This document shows positions 1 through 13,700 of a stretch of 64,000 nt of DNA, piece by piece (positions within the stretch are counted from its first letter, which is position 1; every line of letters starts with the position of its first letter). Under the pieces are notes generated by a model. It had not been told where the DNA came from. It did no database searches and saw only the letters and a program-made list of their open reading frames with translations. Position numbers and translations under genes: made by a program. The DNA is from Sipunculus nudus (Eukaryota; Annelida; Sipuncula; Golfingiida; Sipunculidae): contig CM049308.1 of NCBI GenBank assembly GCA_026874595.1, forward strand, positions 91,949,624 through 92,013,623. Reading direction: 5' to 3'.

Positions 1-318
1 TTCTGTACAAGTTTCTTATTGTTTGGAGAGTACAAAAGCAAGTTTAATCCTAGAAGTCTGAACTGTAAAGCCACAGCATGTGGCAGAATGATACATTGAC
101 ATGGCAACATCAACTGCTGCCATCTTTTGGCAAATATATGTACCAAACATGGATCTGAGCCACTTGGTCCTCAGCTGATGCAGACCAGATGCCATCTTTT
201 GCCACTTACTCTGTGTATGTGTTTACAAGAACACACTAACTTAAAAAGAAATCTGATTGTTGCATTTGGTGTTTTTATGGGTTGAATAGATTTTGCTTGT
301 CTATGTATGAAATGTGTA

Positions 319-483
319 CAGTAAAACCTCTAATTACGACCTCAGTCTTATGACCACCTCAAAATAAAGACCACTTCTTCACGTTCCAATTCCTTTTTGC
401 TCTTTACATAAGACCTCTCTTATAAGACCACCTTGAAAATGCTACCACTTCCTGTTTGTGGTCATAATTTTGAGGTTTTACTG
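319..483. mobile_element. Pogo/Tigger-like MITE, 165 bp
   Basis: Terminal inverted repeats beginning CAGTAAAACCTC on both ends (about 23 bp, imperfect), flanked by TA on each side (317-318, 484-485). The interior contains repeated CTTATAAGACCACC-like words and no coding frame. TIR start and TA target site fit Tc1/mariner pogo-type elements. Confidence 0.75.
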
Positions 484-735
484 TATATACATACACAGCA
501 AAACACCTTTACCACAAACGTGTATTTCATGTGACAGTCATCTGCTGTGTCCAGGTTCAGAAAACTGTAATTGCAGGTTTGATACTGAAACAAGTGTGGG
601 CCGTAGGCTCCAGTGGGAACCTCACCTTCACAGCTGAGATATAATTGGCCTGAACACATACTAGTGGCAGGCATTTAATACTAATAGATGTCACTAGTGT
701 GCTGGAAACGATTTATATCTATATATATCTATCTA

Positions 736-791
<56 letters not shown>

Positions 792-1810
792 TTTTTGAAT
801 AAAAAATTATATTCAGAATACTTTGTTTTCTGCATGTTACCACAGTGTCTGAACCAATTTATTATAATAATAATGTCAGGTACACATGATATATGTACAG
901 CAGTTCTGTTATTGCACAAGAGAGGAAAACTTTGATTCCTGGTTTATTCAGATTAAGTTACTATCCATGGAGATGTGCAGATGCATTAGGATAAACTCTT
1001 TATAATCCCCATTAGGAGATGTGGTATATTAGGGCTTGTCTACAAATTGGACTTTTAAATATTTTTTTTTAGAAAATTGGTTACCTACTAGATCGTTGTT
1101 ATTTTCTCCTGATTACTAAAATCTATTGTATGCCTCATGTGGTGTTTTATTTTTAGGAGACTTTTATATTTTGGAAAATTTTTAAGAATGTTACTGACAC
1201 TTCAAAAGGACAAGGAACCTTATATTGAATTCTTTAACCTTATTAATGAAAAAAAGGTGTCACACTATCTTTCAAGAATTCCAATGAAAATTGTCGTCAA
1301 TGAGTGGTAGTGTGGAATCTCACCTGATGACCACCAAGCTGTCATGATCACGCTCCTAAGACAACCACTTTTCTGGTCCCAGACTGATGTAAATCATTAT
1401 AAAAACATCCCGCTGACATGACTATCCCACTAGCATGAGCACTTGGGCTGGTCCTGCAGGCAGCCATGTTCACAAGAATTCACAGTATATGCATTTAACT
1501 GAAACAAGATGGACTACTGGTGATGTCTCTTTGACATTTTGTTGAAAAACAATGAGTTATGAAATGTCAGTACATTGGAGTGGAAGAAATGTTCATGAAT
1601 GCTTTAATATGTGCTTAAGATTAGTTGAAATATATTTGCTATGTTATTACTATGTTGTAAGTGAATAAATGTTTTAAATTCAAGTGTTGAGTTGTACTTG
1701 AGAAACTGCCCAAGTGAATATTGGGACTGAATATAACTTTAACAAAAAGTAGTCAGAGATCACTAACCCCTGCCAAGAGTATCCTTATTATTTTATTTAT
1801 TTATTTATTT
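484..1810. other. No gene seen
   Basis: AT-rich non-coding sequence with one TA microsatellite. No splice-bounded coding frame or further repeat recognised. Confidence 0.6.
715..783. repeat. (TA)n/(TATC)n microsatellite
   Basis: ATCTATCTATCTATATAT run. The 60-codon minus-strand frame ending in it is an artefact. Confidence 0.95.
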
Positions 1811-3348
1811 TTAGCTCAGCTGACTATAAATCATCTGAGCTTTTGTAGTGGTCCATTGTCCGTTGTCCGTCCGTCTGTCTGTCCGTCCGTAGATGTGGCA
1901 CGTTTTGAAACCGTAAGACCTAGGAATCCAAAATTTGGCATAATGTTAGATGTCCCCAAGATCTCCTACGAAGCCCAAAACTCCAGGTGTCCAACCCAAC
2001 TCATCTAGTAGTTTTAACTAACAACATAACAATAAACAATAATTCAATAAATTTCTATTGGTTTTTAATAACAAATTAAAGAAAAATGGAAAAGGAATTT
2101 GTTAGTTGATAATAACAGGAAATTAACTTGCAGTTACTGATGATATAAGAATCTTGTATCGATTGATAGAATGTCACGTATTCCAAATAACACCATGCAG
2201 TCACCTATGGTATTTTTCAGTTCAATTTTAATGATAAAAAAATAAATCATATTATTCATTACTAATCATTAGGGATCATGTGAAGGAAATTAATGATAGA
2301 CAAAGATGTAGTTGATAATATTAATCTAGTTTCCTGCTGTGTCTAGTGTGTAGATTGTTGTGAAATTAGTCCTAAATGAATATATATCACATTTATTTTT
2401 TTTTAATATGAATAAAAGCCATAAAACCAGGTACTTATGATCCTTATTTAATTAACCCTTTACTGTTTACTTTTTATTTATTTTAGATTTCCGACAAATT
2501 CTGACACTGTTTAAAATGACAAGAAAAGCAATATCTTTTCAAGCTTTGTTTCTATCTTTATAAAATTTTCAACAGTTCCCACTAAGAGGGTTTGCTGAAG
2601 ATTATTGAAAATCATTAAAACTTAAAAATAATATTCAATATTTTTGTCCTGAAAGAATCTATACATATCATGGCATTCTAGATGCCCATTTTGAGTGCTC
2701 TTGAGTGGCTTGAAAGCAGTAAAGGGATGTGTGAATTTTGTATATTCTGGATTCTCAACATCATTGTTTGGTGAAAACTGAATAAATACCAGACATGGTG
2801 CGAATACTTTGCAAATGTATTTGAATACAAATATGAATATGTACTCGATTATAAAATTTCTTGCATAAGAATGGGAATTCAGGTAAAACTGAAAGTATAT
2901 GAATACCAGTGCAAATACTTTCAAAATGTTTTTATGAATGCATTCCAGAATATATTCTTTGATATTATTTTAATAATCATTTCAGTGGTATTTTATTTTA
3001 AAAAGTCATGCGATTCTCTCATTATTTTTAATAAAAATTATATTTGGGACAATTTGTAATTATTTTTTATAAATAGGTAAACTCTTATATTATATGTTCT
3101 GCTTATAAGTTTTATGGCCAAATCAAAATCTGTGTGACAATAGCACTCCATTTGTTGATAAAATAAATGAAATTAATCCTCTTCCCTGTCTCCAAAGATA
3201 CTATCAAAATCATACATAAGCTAAACACCCACAACTCATAATACAGCTTATATTTATTTCCACACAAAACAAGCATGTGCCTCATTTCTAAATTATATTT
3301 TTTTATCATATATAACAGCTGAGCGCCGTGACCCATGGGTCCCTTGTT
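1811..3348 (+). mobile_element. AGCTCAG-family modular repeat, copy 1 (1.5 kb)
   Basis: Begins with the family hairpin AGCTCAGCTGACTATAAATC, then GTCCGTCCGT-rich sequence, and ends with CAGCTGAGC, the palindrome GACCCATGGGTC and CCTTGTT. Compared with the copy at 51025 it lacks about 1.4 kb of body: the junction is at ~1982, where the text jumps to TCCAGGTGTCCAACCCAACT, found at 52572 in the long copy. No coding frame of note. Confidence 0.85.
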
Positions 3349-3910
3349 TTTGCTATGTTGTCCTACACAGCTGTCACTGTTCAACAGCCCCTTCCCAGAT
3401 CACCTCCACAACAAAGTCAATGAGGTGGTGGTGGCAGGACCATGTTTAAACCATAGTATCCCTGACATTGTTTAGGGTTACAGTTAATTCACCATTCAAT
3501 CATTATAATGAATCAGATCTTATCTGATAGTTTCTATTCAAAGGGAAAGGCAAATTTACAGGATCCAAAAGATTTCTTTGGTCCCGTTTTTTTTTACCTG
3601 AAAATCTATTTTTCACTACTGTTTGAAAACAGTATAATGTACAACAAAGAGGTTTACAGTATGTATCCACAAACATCCTTGTCCAATTAAGCTGTATAAT
3701 ACATATTAAATTTTACATTAACTCAAATGATAGATACATATTTGAAATCCCCATAATATCCACTATTTGATCTTTAATATATAAATAAATGTTAATTGTT
3801 GGTCTGCAGACTATAAAATTTAAAACTTAATTTTCCATTAAAAAAAATGTCTTTGGCAATAAGTATCCTTTCAACAAAATTCATATAAATATTCTATACA
3901 AAATCTTCAA

Positions 3911-4660
3911 TTTTTAGCTCAGTCATCTGAGCTATAGTCATGGTCCTTTTCCAATTATCCATTGATCTGTCCTTTAACAGGGCATGTTTTTAAACTGTTG
4001 GACCTACAAATCCAAAATGTTACAGTTAAATGTCCCCAAAATATCCTACCATCTCAAAATTGGGTCACTAGGACTTTGTTCCTTCAAGATATTAAGGAAA
4101 AACCTCAATTTTCCATTGAAAACCCTTTGTTACATTTCAAGACCAATATCAAAACCACTGCTCTGTCTTTGATCATATTTAAAATACATATTTCTCTATA
4201 TATTTCTGATGTACATACCAGAAATTAGGTCAATATTGCGTAATTACTTGAAGTTATGAGCCATAACATAATGCACTTTTTAAAAAATCAGGAAATATAT
4301 CAACATCAGAATTGTTGAAGCTAGAGAATTTTTTCAGGGATATAACTTAATTTTGTTGAGATTCAATTGTATATACCCAAAGTTGGATCTGAATTTTATC
4401 ATTTGTTTTAGGTATTTGCATAAATATCAAATCGGTACCTAAATTTTGCCCATTTTTGACCATGGCATGTTTTCCTCCTGTTACTGCTGTGGATTTAATT
4501 TTCAAAGCATTTTTACATATGCATCTCATCTGTGAAAATCTGATATATAGATTATATAGAAATATAGATTTTATTCAAGCACCATGTCAAGTATTGTTTA
4601 CATCAAGTCAGTGGTATGCAGTGCGCTATAGCTAGCTCTCAGCTCCCCAGGCTGTTATGT
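3911..4660 (+). mobile_element. AGCTCAG-family repeat, partial copy with hairpin deletion
   Basis: Starts TTTTTAGCTCAGTCATCTGAGCT: one hairpin arm lost its central part. The body (ATGTCCCCAAAATATCCTAC and later CACCATGTCAAGTATTGTTT) matches the copies at 36931 and 51025. The 3' palindromic end is missing; the right border is approximate. Confidence 0.75.
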
Positions 4661-4739
4661 AATCGCTTCTTTCTGGCCAGCTCCCTCTGTCATGGCAAGC
4701 TGGGTCAGGCTGTCTTTAGTTAACATCATAGAGAGCCTT

Positions 4740-4740
<1 letters not shown>

Positions 4741-4778
<38 letters not shown>
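4741..4778. repeat. (TC)n microsatellite
   Basis: CTCTCTCT run following TTCTTT. Confidence 0.95.
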
Positions 4779-4779
<1 letters not shown>

Positions 4780-7577
4780 CTCCCTCCTTCCACCCCATTC
4801 TATTGAGAGACCTGTACAATAAACAAGATAAATCTTATGCTTTCAAATTTTGTCAGCAACCAGCAGTAACCACAGAAGACTCCTCCCCCCCTTCCTTTCA
4901 ATACACAGTACTAATAATCAAGATGAATCTTATAATTTAAATGTTAAGTTCATTTATTTTGTTGAAACCTCAACATTTTTTTTTTTAAACAAAAAATTAC
5001 CAGGATTTGAATCCTTATATTCAAGTGGGTTGAAATAGTAGGATCTAATGTAAGTGCTCATTGACATGTTAAGATTCAATAAAATATAAATACATTGTAG
5101 TGTTTCATTCATATCTCTTAAAGTTGGCTGGGCCTTGATATGAATAACCCTGTTAAACTTAGTTAATCAGGAATATTGGAGCAAACTTTCATGGGATTGA
5201 TTTTATGAGCATCAGGCCATATATTGAAAACTTAACTACATTCACACATTTTTGATTATGAAATGTATCCTTTTATATAATACTTAAGCCCATTTCTCCT
5301 CATTGAACCATTAAATGGTTTCAGGCCACAAGTTTATTTTATTACACACTGCAAATGTGATTATTACACCTAATTGGCTTGTTTTAACATGCCAATTAAT
5401 TTTTTATGCTGATTTGAATTTTTTTACAGCATTTTATTTCAGTTAAAAAATTAAGTTTTATTGTTATACTTTTGCTTAAGTTCATTATTCTATAATCAAC
5501 AAGGTTTCATTTTAGCAGGGCCATTTCTTCTTAGCTTAACAAATGCTAATATATATATGAACCTTAAGGGACCCTATGCAAAATACCATAATTTTAACCC
5601 CTGCTTATCTATGCATGCCTTACAGCTTAACCTTTGTGATTTACCACTACCAGCAAGTCCTTACAATGGGGAACAGTGGGTGGGGCAAAATATATATTTC
5701 AATTTTAGTGATGTCATTCATTTCTTTATTTAAAGGTCATTAACATAATTATGATCATTTAAGCGTGTTTTGAACTCTGGACATACATGTAGGCCTACCA
5801 TTAAATGATCACAGATCTGACTGTTGATCTGATGATATTCCTGGATGATAGATTTGCCTGGTATTATGTGCCAAAATGTAACAAATTCAAACACAACCCT
5901 TGTCAACATGTACCCAGCTGTATATACACAGCCACGCAGACTCTGCTGATACCATTACACTGTGCTTACACTGGCCTGAATTACTGACATGATAACAGCC
6001 ACGCAGGCTGCTTGATAATAAAACTCACGATGTCTGTGTAATTTCATTAAGGTCAAGGTTGTGGCATTTTGCACACACGCCAGTGCACCTTCCTAGAGAT
6101 CAACTAGGAAAGCAATTTGATGGAAAAATACTCTGTGCAATATGATGAAAGTAAAGTGTGAATGCCAGTGAATGTGAGAGTGTGCCTCTGTCAAAAATCT
6201 GAGTTTTAGTCAAATCTATTTACTTTATTGTTTGTAAATTTAATAAGAGAAGTTAATTTGCCTCAATTCTTCCTTGTGTCCAGAGCCAGCAGTCTCATTA
6301 ACATCAAATGCCTCAACAAGGGGGACAAGTGACAACACAGACTGATGCACAGAGTTGAGAACACAGTGGAAACACAATAACACACACTGCTGGGTGTTTG
6401 ATTTGCTGGGTATGGTATGAATCTACTTATCACATAACCCCCTCCTTTCCTGCTCAGAGGCTCACTATAAAGCGCCCTCCAATTAGGCACCTGGAACTCG
6501 CTCACAAGGTTAGATTCTCATCGGCCTATAACATATTTATTTCAAGTTCTAAAGATTCCAATTATTCTGAAGCAATTCCCCTCTGCAGGAAATTTTGAAA
6601 ATATGGAAAAGATATTACAATAAATATGAGCAAGATGTCTGTAATATAAAAAAAAAAGAATGTCAGAATTTGTCTGAAATCTAAAATGAATTGTAAAGGG
6701 TTAAAGGTGGTTTCCCTGTATAATAAATTCCTGCTTGCCTAATATTGTTACACTATCTGCACAGCGCTTAACTTCTATATAGGCCTTGTATAGAAGGGTT
6801 AGATTTCCACTGCTCTGAGGAGTGTAAAAATGTTAACTGGGTGGATTATAATTAAACAAGACAACACAAAGCCATATTTATAATTATTTATTACCTATAA
6901 TCTACAATATACAATGAAGGTGGGACATACAAAATGAACAAATTTTATTCAGTCCTGACAATAACGCCAGGACCATCCCTAATAACAAGGAGAAAACACC
7001 ATTTCCTTAAACAACACTTCTCTGAAAAACTACAGTGCCCTTGCATAGTCACTGGGTCCTTGTATAATCTGCTAAAGGCCCCTTGTTCCCTCGATGTTCC
7101 CAGTCTTCGAAAGACTGTAACCGCTTGGACTGTGTCAATATTCTTTTGTTACTGTATAAAAAACAACAGGTTTTGCTGATGCATGCCACTTGGGAGTCTT
7201 TCTGTGAATTTATTGCCAAAATATCTGGCAGATAATTGTAAAATACAATCAAGATATGATACAGGTTAAAAGAATCATAGAATTAATATTTCATTGTTAA
7301 GCGCGAGACAAAATTATTCATTCTTGTAAAGCAGAGTGTGAATATGGCACGACCTCATCATCGCAATCACAGGATGCATGTCATATGATTGGCTATTAAT
7401 TACACAAAGGAATATTGTTTGTGACTTGCTGTTAATCTGGCCTTAACCAATCAAATGACAGTTTTAATGTGAACTTTGGAGGAAGCATGTAGAACAAGGT
7501 CTATACTGGTATCTCTGGTGTTTATCACTGTGTCTGTAACATGACACTGGTACTAATGTATGAGGATTCACCTGCTC
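4779..7577. other. No gene seen
   Basis: Low-complexity AT-rich sequence, short frames only. A TAAAGGGTTAA-containing stretch near 6695 resembles one near 2455 and may be an old repeat. Confidence 0.5.
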
Positions 7578-7580
7578 CTG

Positions 7581-7738
7581 GGGTGTGTTGCAATAAGGTG
7601 ACTTAAGTCAAGTAGGTGACTTAAGCCCAGGGGCATCTGTATGTCACCATGGTAACCATTATGACGTCACAATTGTAATCATGGTATTTAGGCCCCCAAC
7701 TGGGCTTAAGTCCAGTAAAATGTTATTGCAACAGGCCC
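7581..7738. mobile_element. Short palindromic MITE, 158 bp, Harbinger-like
   Basis: Ends GGGTGTGTTGCAATAA and, inverted, GGGCCTGTTGCAATAA. Subterminal ACTTAAG-containing blocks are also inverted. Flanked by the 3-bp repeat CTG (7578-7580, 7739-7741). A 3-bp target duplication with a GTTGCA terminus resembles PIF/Harbinger MITEs; the superfamily is inferred. Confidence 0.7.
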
Positions 7739-7741
7739 CTG

Positions 7742-10624
7742 TTGTTTACCACATGTCAACTGGCCAGTAAAATATGTTTGGCATCAGGGTTTCAAACATA
7801 CAATATTATGACAAACCAACACAGCATTACATGGCAAAATGAAATGAACTCCATATTACAGATTGTAGGCATGGCACAAATTTAAAGTCAACATTTGGAG
7901 CACAAGGCTCCAGTAAATGTGACAGATATTTTATTGAGCATCATGTATGAAATAAATAACAATAATATATATATAGTTTATTTAAACTGTTAGGTTACAG
8001 CAATTTTTCATCTAACTTTACGAGATACTACAGTATATTTAACCTACAAGTAATAACTGAAAATATCAATTTATCTGTGAGGCAAGTTTTATTTAATTAA
8101 TTACATTTTTACTGGGAAGCTGGTAATTTAAATATCCTGGTTGTAAATGTCTTTACCTATGTTTCTTTAAATAAGCTCCGCACAATATTTATGACCATGA
8201 CTTCAAATACTCGTCACCAGAGGGCTCTTCACCACAAGATTTTTTAAAGACCTGATTTATATAATCAGTGAGCAAAAATGGAAGTGTGCACCTAACCCCT
8301 CCCCCCCCCCCAATTTATTTTTCTTTTACCATATGACTATAATAAAACCTTTTTTATTTGTTTATATGCATTTAAGAAAACATGGCCAATTTGGAAATAA
8401 AAATGTTCAGCTGCAGTAATGATGTAGGCACTGAGTTTGTACTTGTATAGAGTGTGGTTTATCAATGTGAGACGTGCCATGACTCAAAGAAAATTCATGA
8501 CAATTTTATTGCAGTGGAGTGACCTCTTCTTGGGACTGACTGTTACTAACAACTAAACAACATAAATCTGACTTTGTCAGTCATTGAAAACACTGCTAAT
8601 GTTACAATCTTAATCAAGCCCCTTCCCACTTATGTCACCCATTAGCACGACAAACATTACATACCTTCAAACTGAGGATTTCTATTTGTTTCACACACAG
8701 ATACAGGAAAAAGAATTCAGAGTAAACATTCATACTGCGATACATCACTGTTGAATTAACAAAGAGAACATATTAGACATGATGGAAATACCAAAATTTA
8801 TTTATTTTTTTGTTATAAACTTATCTTTTTTGTGATGCCCTTAAAGTTCTATACAGATCATTTCATTATCCGTGTCCTAAATCACATTAGATATTGCCCA
8901 CTAACATCTCCCATAATCCCTGGATTCATTTTTATTTCAAAATATATGAGACTGGGGATTTACTGAGAGCAAATGTGACTGGTCTAAAAAAAGAACCAAT
9001 CACCATGCTTGTTCCACTGTCACATGGCCTATCCAGCATGCAACATGATAGATATTTTACTGTTATACCTTTAAATGCTATTATGATCTAGTTAATGACA
9101 AAGGATTCAAAAGGAAGATACACTGAAATTAATATTATTAAAATAAATTCTTGACTGACACTCCATCTTGTGCTAATTTTGTGTTCACTAGTTCTTTTGT
9201 TCTTGTGCCTTCAGATTTCCTATTAAAGGAATGTACAATATGTAAAAATGCAGAGCAAATAATAAAACTTTCTCTTCATACAGAGAGGTAGAGGAGTGAA
9301 TTTAACAAGTTTTAACATGACTTCACTTCAAATACCTCTAATTCCTTTGGAAGAAGCCATCCTTGCTTTTTGTTGTACATGCTCCAGGTCTGGTCATACT
9401 TTGACTTACACAGTGATCTATCTGGAACTCTGCCGTGAAACCTTTACCGATCTAAATAATGTAATTCCAGCTGCTAGATTAAAATAACCTGAGTCTGACT
9501 TTTAAAAATGGATTTCTTTAAACATACATGTTTATTTGGTTGTAATTTCTGACTCCCAAGAGAAATATCAGCACAGTGATGGGTGACAGTTGACATTAGA
9601 CAATGCACCTTTCACTAGAATCCTATAACTTATACATGGTGTAATCTTGGCCATAATATTTCCACACAGGATCCTCCAAAGACCCACATTTTTTCACATA
9701 ATTACCTCTAAGTAAATCTTAAATCAGCTCTTCTGGCCTTATCCTTCAGCAGCCTTTGGGCTGTCACATGCGATGGTCAAGGACAGTGTATTCCAGTGTG
9801 TAACAAGTCTCAAGCCTGTGACTGGCTGTGTAAAATGTAAAATGCATCATTCAAACAGGTGTAATCATTCACTGTAAGTCAGTAAGTGATGCCCATTTCA
9901 TCAGAGTGACAATGAAAGATCCACAACAAGCTGTAATGTCAGTTTCTCAGGGATCTCCGTTTGTTTTGTTCCTAGTTAAAAGTAAGTCTCAGGTACTCAC
10001 AGCCCCTGTACATAAGAATGGGTCAGGATCTGGTAAGATGTAATCCGTACACAAGTAGAGATTTTTTTCATTTTTTTTTTCTCAAATCTGAATGTAAATT
10101 CTGTTCCTGGACAGGATCATTCCTTGCCCGCAGTGACCCAGCGAATATGATGTAAGTGACTTTAGCAGCATCAGAGTAGTACTCAAAGAATCCCAGATAA
10201 ATATCAGGTGCAAACAGTCTAACACCTGCCGAGTCGATAAAGGACCAGCAAATTAATCACTGTACCCGCAATGAAAACAATCCACTGGCCTGGCTGTTGT
10301 CCCACCAAGCACATATTTCAAGGTTCATGAAATCATGGTGACAATATTTTCCAAGATCATCCACATTTTTTCAGATGTTATTATCTGTCAATATGATTGA
10401 ATTCCACACAATCACTGACTGGAGAGGTTAAAAATCTGCTGTGTATGCCACCTATGGTTACAAATAATCCACAACTCTGCTATTGTGCCTGTGAGGAGAT
10501 TTAACTGTAATGTAAGACTGACCCAGACCACGGGTCAAGTAACATCTGCAGTAGTCCAAAGCCTATACAAAAATGCTGTACAAATACACTTGGCAAGGGT
10601 CATACCCTCGCTGAGATCCATGTT
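7742..10624. other. MAX 3' flank and probable 3'UTR
   Basis: Mostly unique-looking sequence. 9537-10624 is the likeliest 3'UTR of MAX. Frames 8894-9091 and 9296-9487 show no coding features. Confidence 0.45.
9531..9536 (-). terminator. MAX: Candidate MAX polyadenylation signal AATAAA
   Basis: This is the first canonical AATAAA downstream of the MAX stop codon on the minus strand. It would give a 3'UTR of about 1.1 kb. The stretch 9537-10624 looks like single-copy sequence without recognisable repeats, as expected of a UTR. Further AATAAA hexamers occur near 8.8-8.9 kb and 6.9 kb, so longer 3' ends are possible. Confidence 0.35.
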
Positions 10625-10791
10625 TCACGTTTTTAATTTCTTTCTTTGATTCTGTCCATTAGTCTCCATATCAGAGTCTGAATCTGACCCATGGTCAAAC
10701 ATATTTACTGTTTTCGAGTTTAACCCCTCCAGTGCCGCTGATGATTGAGTCGCAAATGTCCCAGCTGCTTTTGCCTTTTCCAGAGCTCTTA
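10625..10791 (-). CDS. MAX: MAX coding exon 5 (zipper end, acidic tail, nuclear-localisation-like end)
   Basis: Acceptor TGTCTGTATTTCAG ends at 10792. After the split Val codon the exon reads [12 protein letters not shown], then a Ser/Asn-rich linker, [15 protein letters not shown], and QRKKLKT before TGA (10625-10627). Human MAX has the same order: RALEKA, a linker, FDGGSDSSSES and RKKLRMEAS. The basic end corresponds to the vertebrate nuclear localisation signal. The exon lies 7.36 kb from exon 4 across a repeat-filled intron. Confidence 0.94.
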
Positions 10792-13700
10792 CTGAAATAC
10801 AGACAAAACATTTTGATAAAAGGTTGTAATTGGTAGATCAGACTGAAAATTATAGGTCCTTATAGACCCCAACCTTTTGTATATGGCCCTCCTCCATTCA
10901 TATTTGGGAAAATGTCTTAAATCTAAATTAAAACAAGGGACCTATGGGTCACGGCGCTCAGCTGTTATATATGATAAAAAAATATGATTTAGAAATGATT
11001 AACAAATTGAGTACTATTGTCACACAGGTTTTGACTTGGCTATATAACTTATAAGCAGAACATATAATATAAGAGTTTAACTATTTATTAAAAAAAATTA
11101 CAAATATTGTCCCAAATATAATTTTTATTAAAAATATTAAGAGAATTGTATGATTTTTTAAAATGAAATATAACTGAAATGATTATTAAAATAATATTAA
11201 AGAATATATTCATGAATGCATTCATGAATACATTTTGAAAGTATCTGTTATATTTATACTAATAACTTGAAAAATTTGAAAAATTCAGAACTAATTTTGG
11301 GTATTCAATGGAATCTTGATGAAATAATGTTACATCCCTGAAAAAAAATCTCTAGCTTCAGCAATCCTCTTGTTAAGGGAGTAAATATATTTCTTGTTTT
11401 TTACAAAGTGCATTATGTTTGGGCCCATAACTTAAAACAATTAGGCAAAACTGACATCATTTCTGGCATGTGCATAGAGAATGTATAGAAAAATATATAT
11501 ATTATATATGATAAAAGTCAGATCAGTGGGTTTTTAATGGAAAAATGAAGTTTTTCATTAATATCTCAAAGGTATTAAGTCTTAGTGACCAAATTCTTGG
11601 CATGGTAGGGGATTTTTGAGACATCTAATTGCATGCCAAATTTTAGGAACTGAGAGCTGAAGCTTGGGAGCTGAGCTCTTGCAAACTGCATAACACTAGC
11701 TTGTTGTAAACAATATGTTACATGGTGCTTGAAAACTTGAATAAAATCGACAGTTTTAGATCAACTGGTTTCAAATTTTTGGTGTTAACAGACAAAATGC
11801 TAATAAAAACATGCTGTGGAAATTAAATCCACAGTACTTACAGGAAAAAAACGTGCCATGGTCAAAGCTGGGCAAAATTTAAGGTACCAATTTTTTATTT
11901 TTGTTAATATTTAAAAAAAAAATAAAAGATTTTGATCTAATTTTCGGTATACAATTTAATTTTGATTAATTAAAGTTATATTACTGGAAAAAAAGTCCAT
12001 AGCTTTAACAAGCTCTGTGTTAAGTGATCAAATCACTTTCCTGCTTTTTTACAAAATGCATTATGTTTGGGCCCATAACTTTTTTAAATGATAAAATACA
12101 GACATAATTTCTGGCCTGGACATATGAACTATATAGAGGAATATGTATGGTATATATGAGGAAAAACGGATGAGTGGTTTTGATATTAGGCAGTCCTGAA
12201 GTGTGAAAATAGGTTTTTAATAAAAAATTGAGTTTTTTCCATAATTTCTCAAAGGAACAAAGTCAAAAGACCCAGTTTTCGGTTTGGTAGGAGATCTTGG
12301 GGACATCTAACATTATGCCGAATTTTGGAATCCTAGGTCTCACGGTTTCAAAACGTGCCACATCTACGGAAAGACGACGGACAAGGGACCACGACTATAG
12401 CTCAGATGACTTATAGTCAGCTGAGCTAAAAATATATACTACCAAATCTTTCATTGTCAAATCAGGTTATCATTCAAATATTAAATTAACTAAAAAACTA
12501 GAATTTCTTGGTGCCATAGTATCCCCAGATAATTAACCCCCCCCCCCCCCTTAAGAATAGGCCCCCATCTTCAGCAGCATATACTGACACTTGTAACCAC
12601 AATTACTTTTATCTAACAAGTGACCCATGGGTCATGACGCTCAGCTGACTGGGAAGAGATTCACAAAAGGAAATTTTATCATCAGAATGGTAGATACCCA
12701 TTCAACTGAAGCATCAAACAGAATAACCAACAGGCCAAGATTTAGTCTGTATTTATATATCTGAAAAATTGAGAAAAAATGTGTAAAGTTTAAAAACTAG
12801 AATACGGGTAGCCGACAAGTGACTACATGTATCTGCAATAAATCAGAGTGAAGTGAGGCATGGATTGAGTGGCAAGTGGAAACAGAGTGAGGTATGTTGC
12901 ATATTAGCATGGATGTCTGCAGCCTAAATGTGTATGTAGGTTGTGCAACCTACCACAAATCCAGAAAGCTGTTCAATTTGTATACATATGCAAAATTTTA
13001 GGCAGAAAAGTCAAACCACTACATGGATATGATTGATTTTAGCCCACGGCAGACAAACAGACAGACGCTGTGCAAAAATGGTTGCAGTTTTGTGTATGAT
13101 AAAGACCTATGTGAGATCTAAACACAAGCACAATTTTGGCCCAATCAGTCAAATGGTTTCTGAGATATTAGCTTGGATGTGTGCAGCGTTAACTAGAATG
13201 TAGGTGGCGCCACCTGTCATAAAATCAAGAAAGCTATCCAGGATGTATAAAACTGCAAAATTTTAGGCAGATATGTCAAACCACTGCCGGGATATGAGTG
13301 ACATTATTGCACGGCAGACAAACCGACAGACGCTGTGCAAAAATGGTTGCAGGTGGCGCCACCAGTTTAGCGTATGATAAAGAGCTATGTTAGATCTATA
13401 TACATGCAAAATTTTGACCCGATCGGTCAAACAGTTCCCGAAATATGAGCTTGGATGTCATCAGCGTGAATGAGAATGTAGGTGGCGCCACCTGTCATAA
13501 AATCAAGAAAGCTATCCAGGATGTATACGCATGCCGAATTTCAGGTGAATTAGTCAATTCACTGCAGAGATATGAGTGATTTTAACCAAAAGCAGATGAA
13601 CAGATGGACACTGTGCAAACATGGTTACAGGTGGCGCCACCATTTTTTGTGTATGTTATAGAGCTATCCAAGGGCTACATTAGTATAAATTTTATTTCCT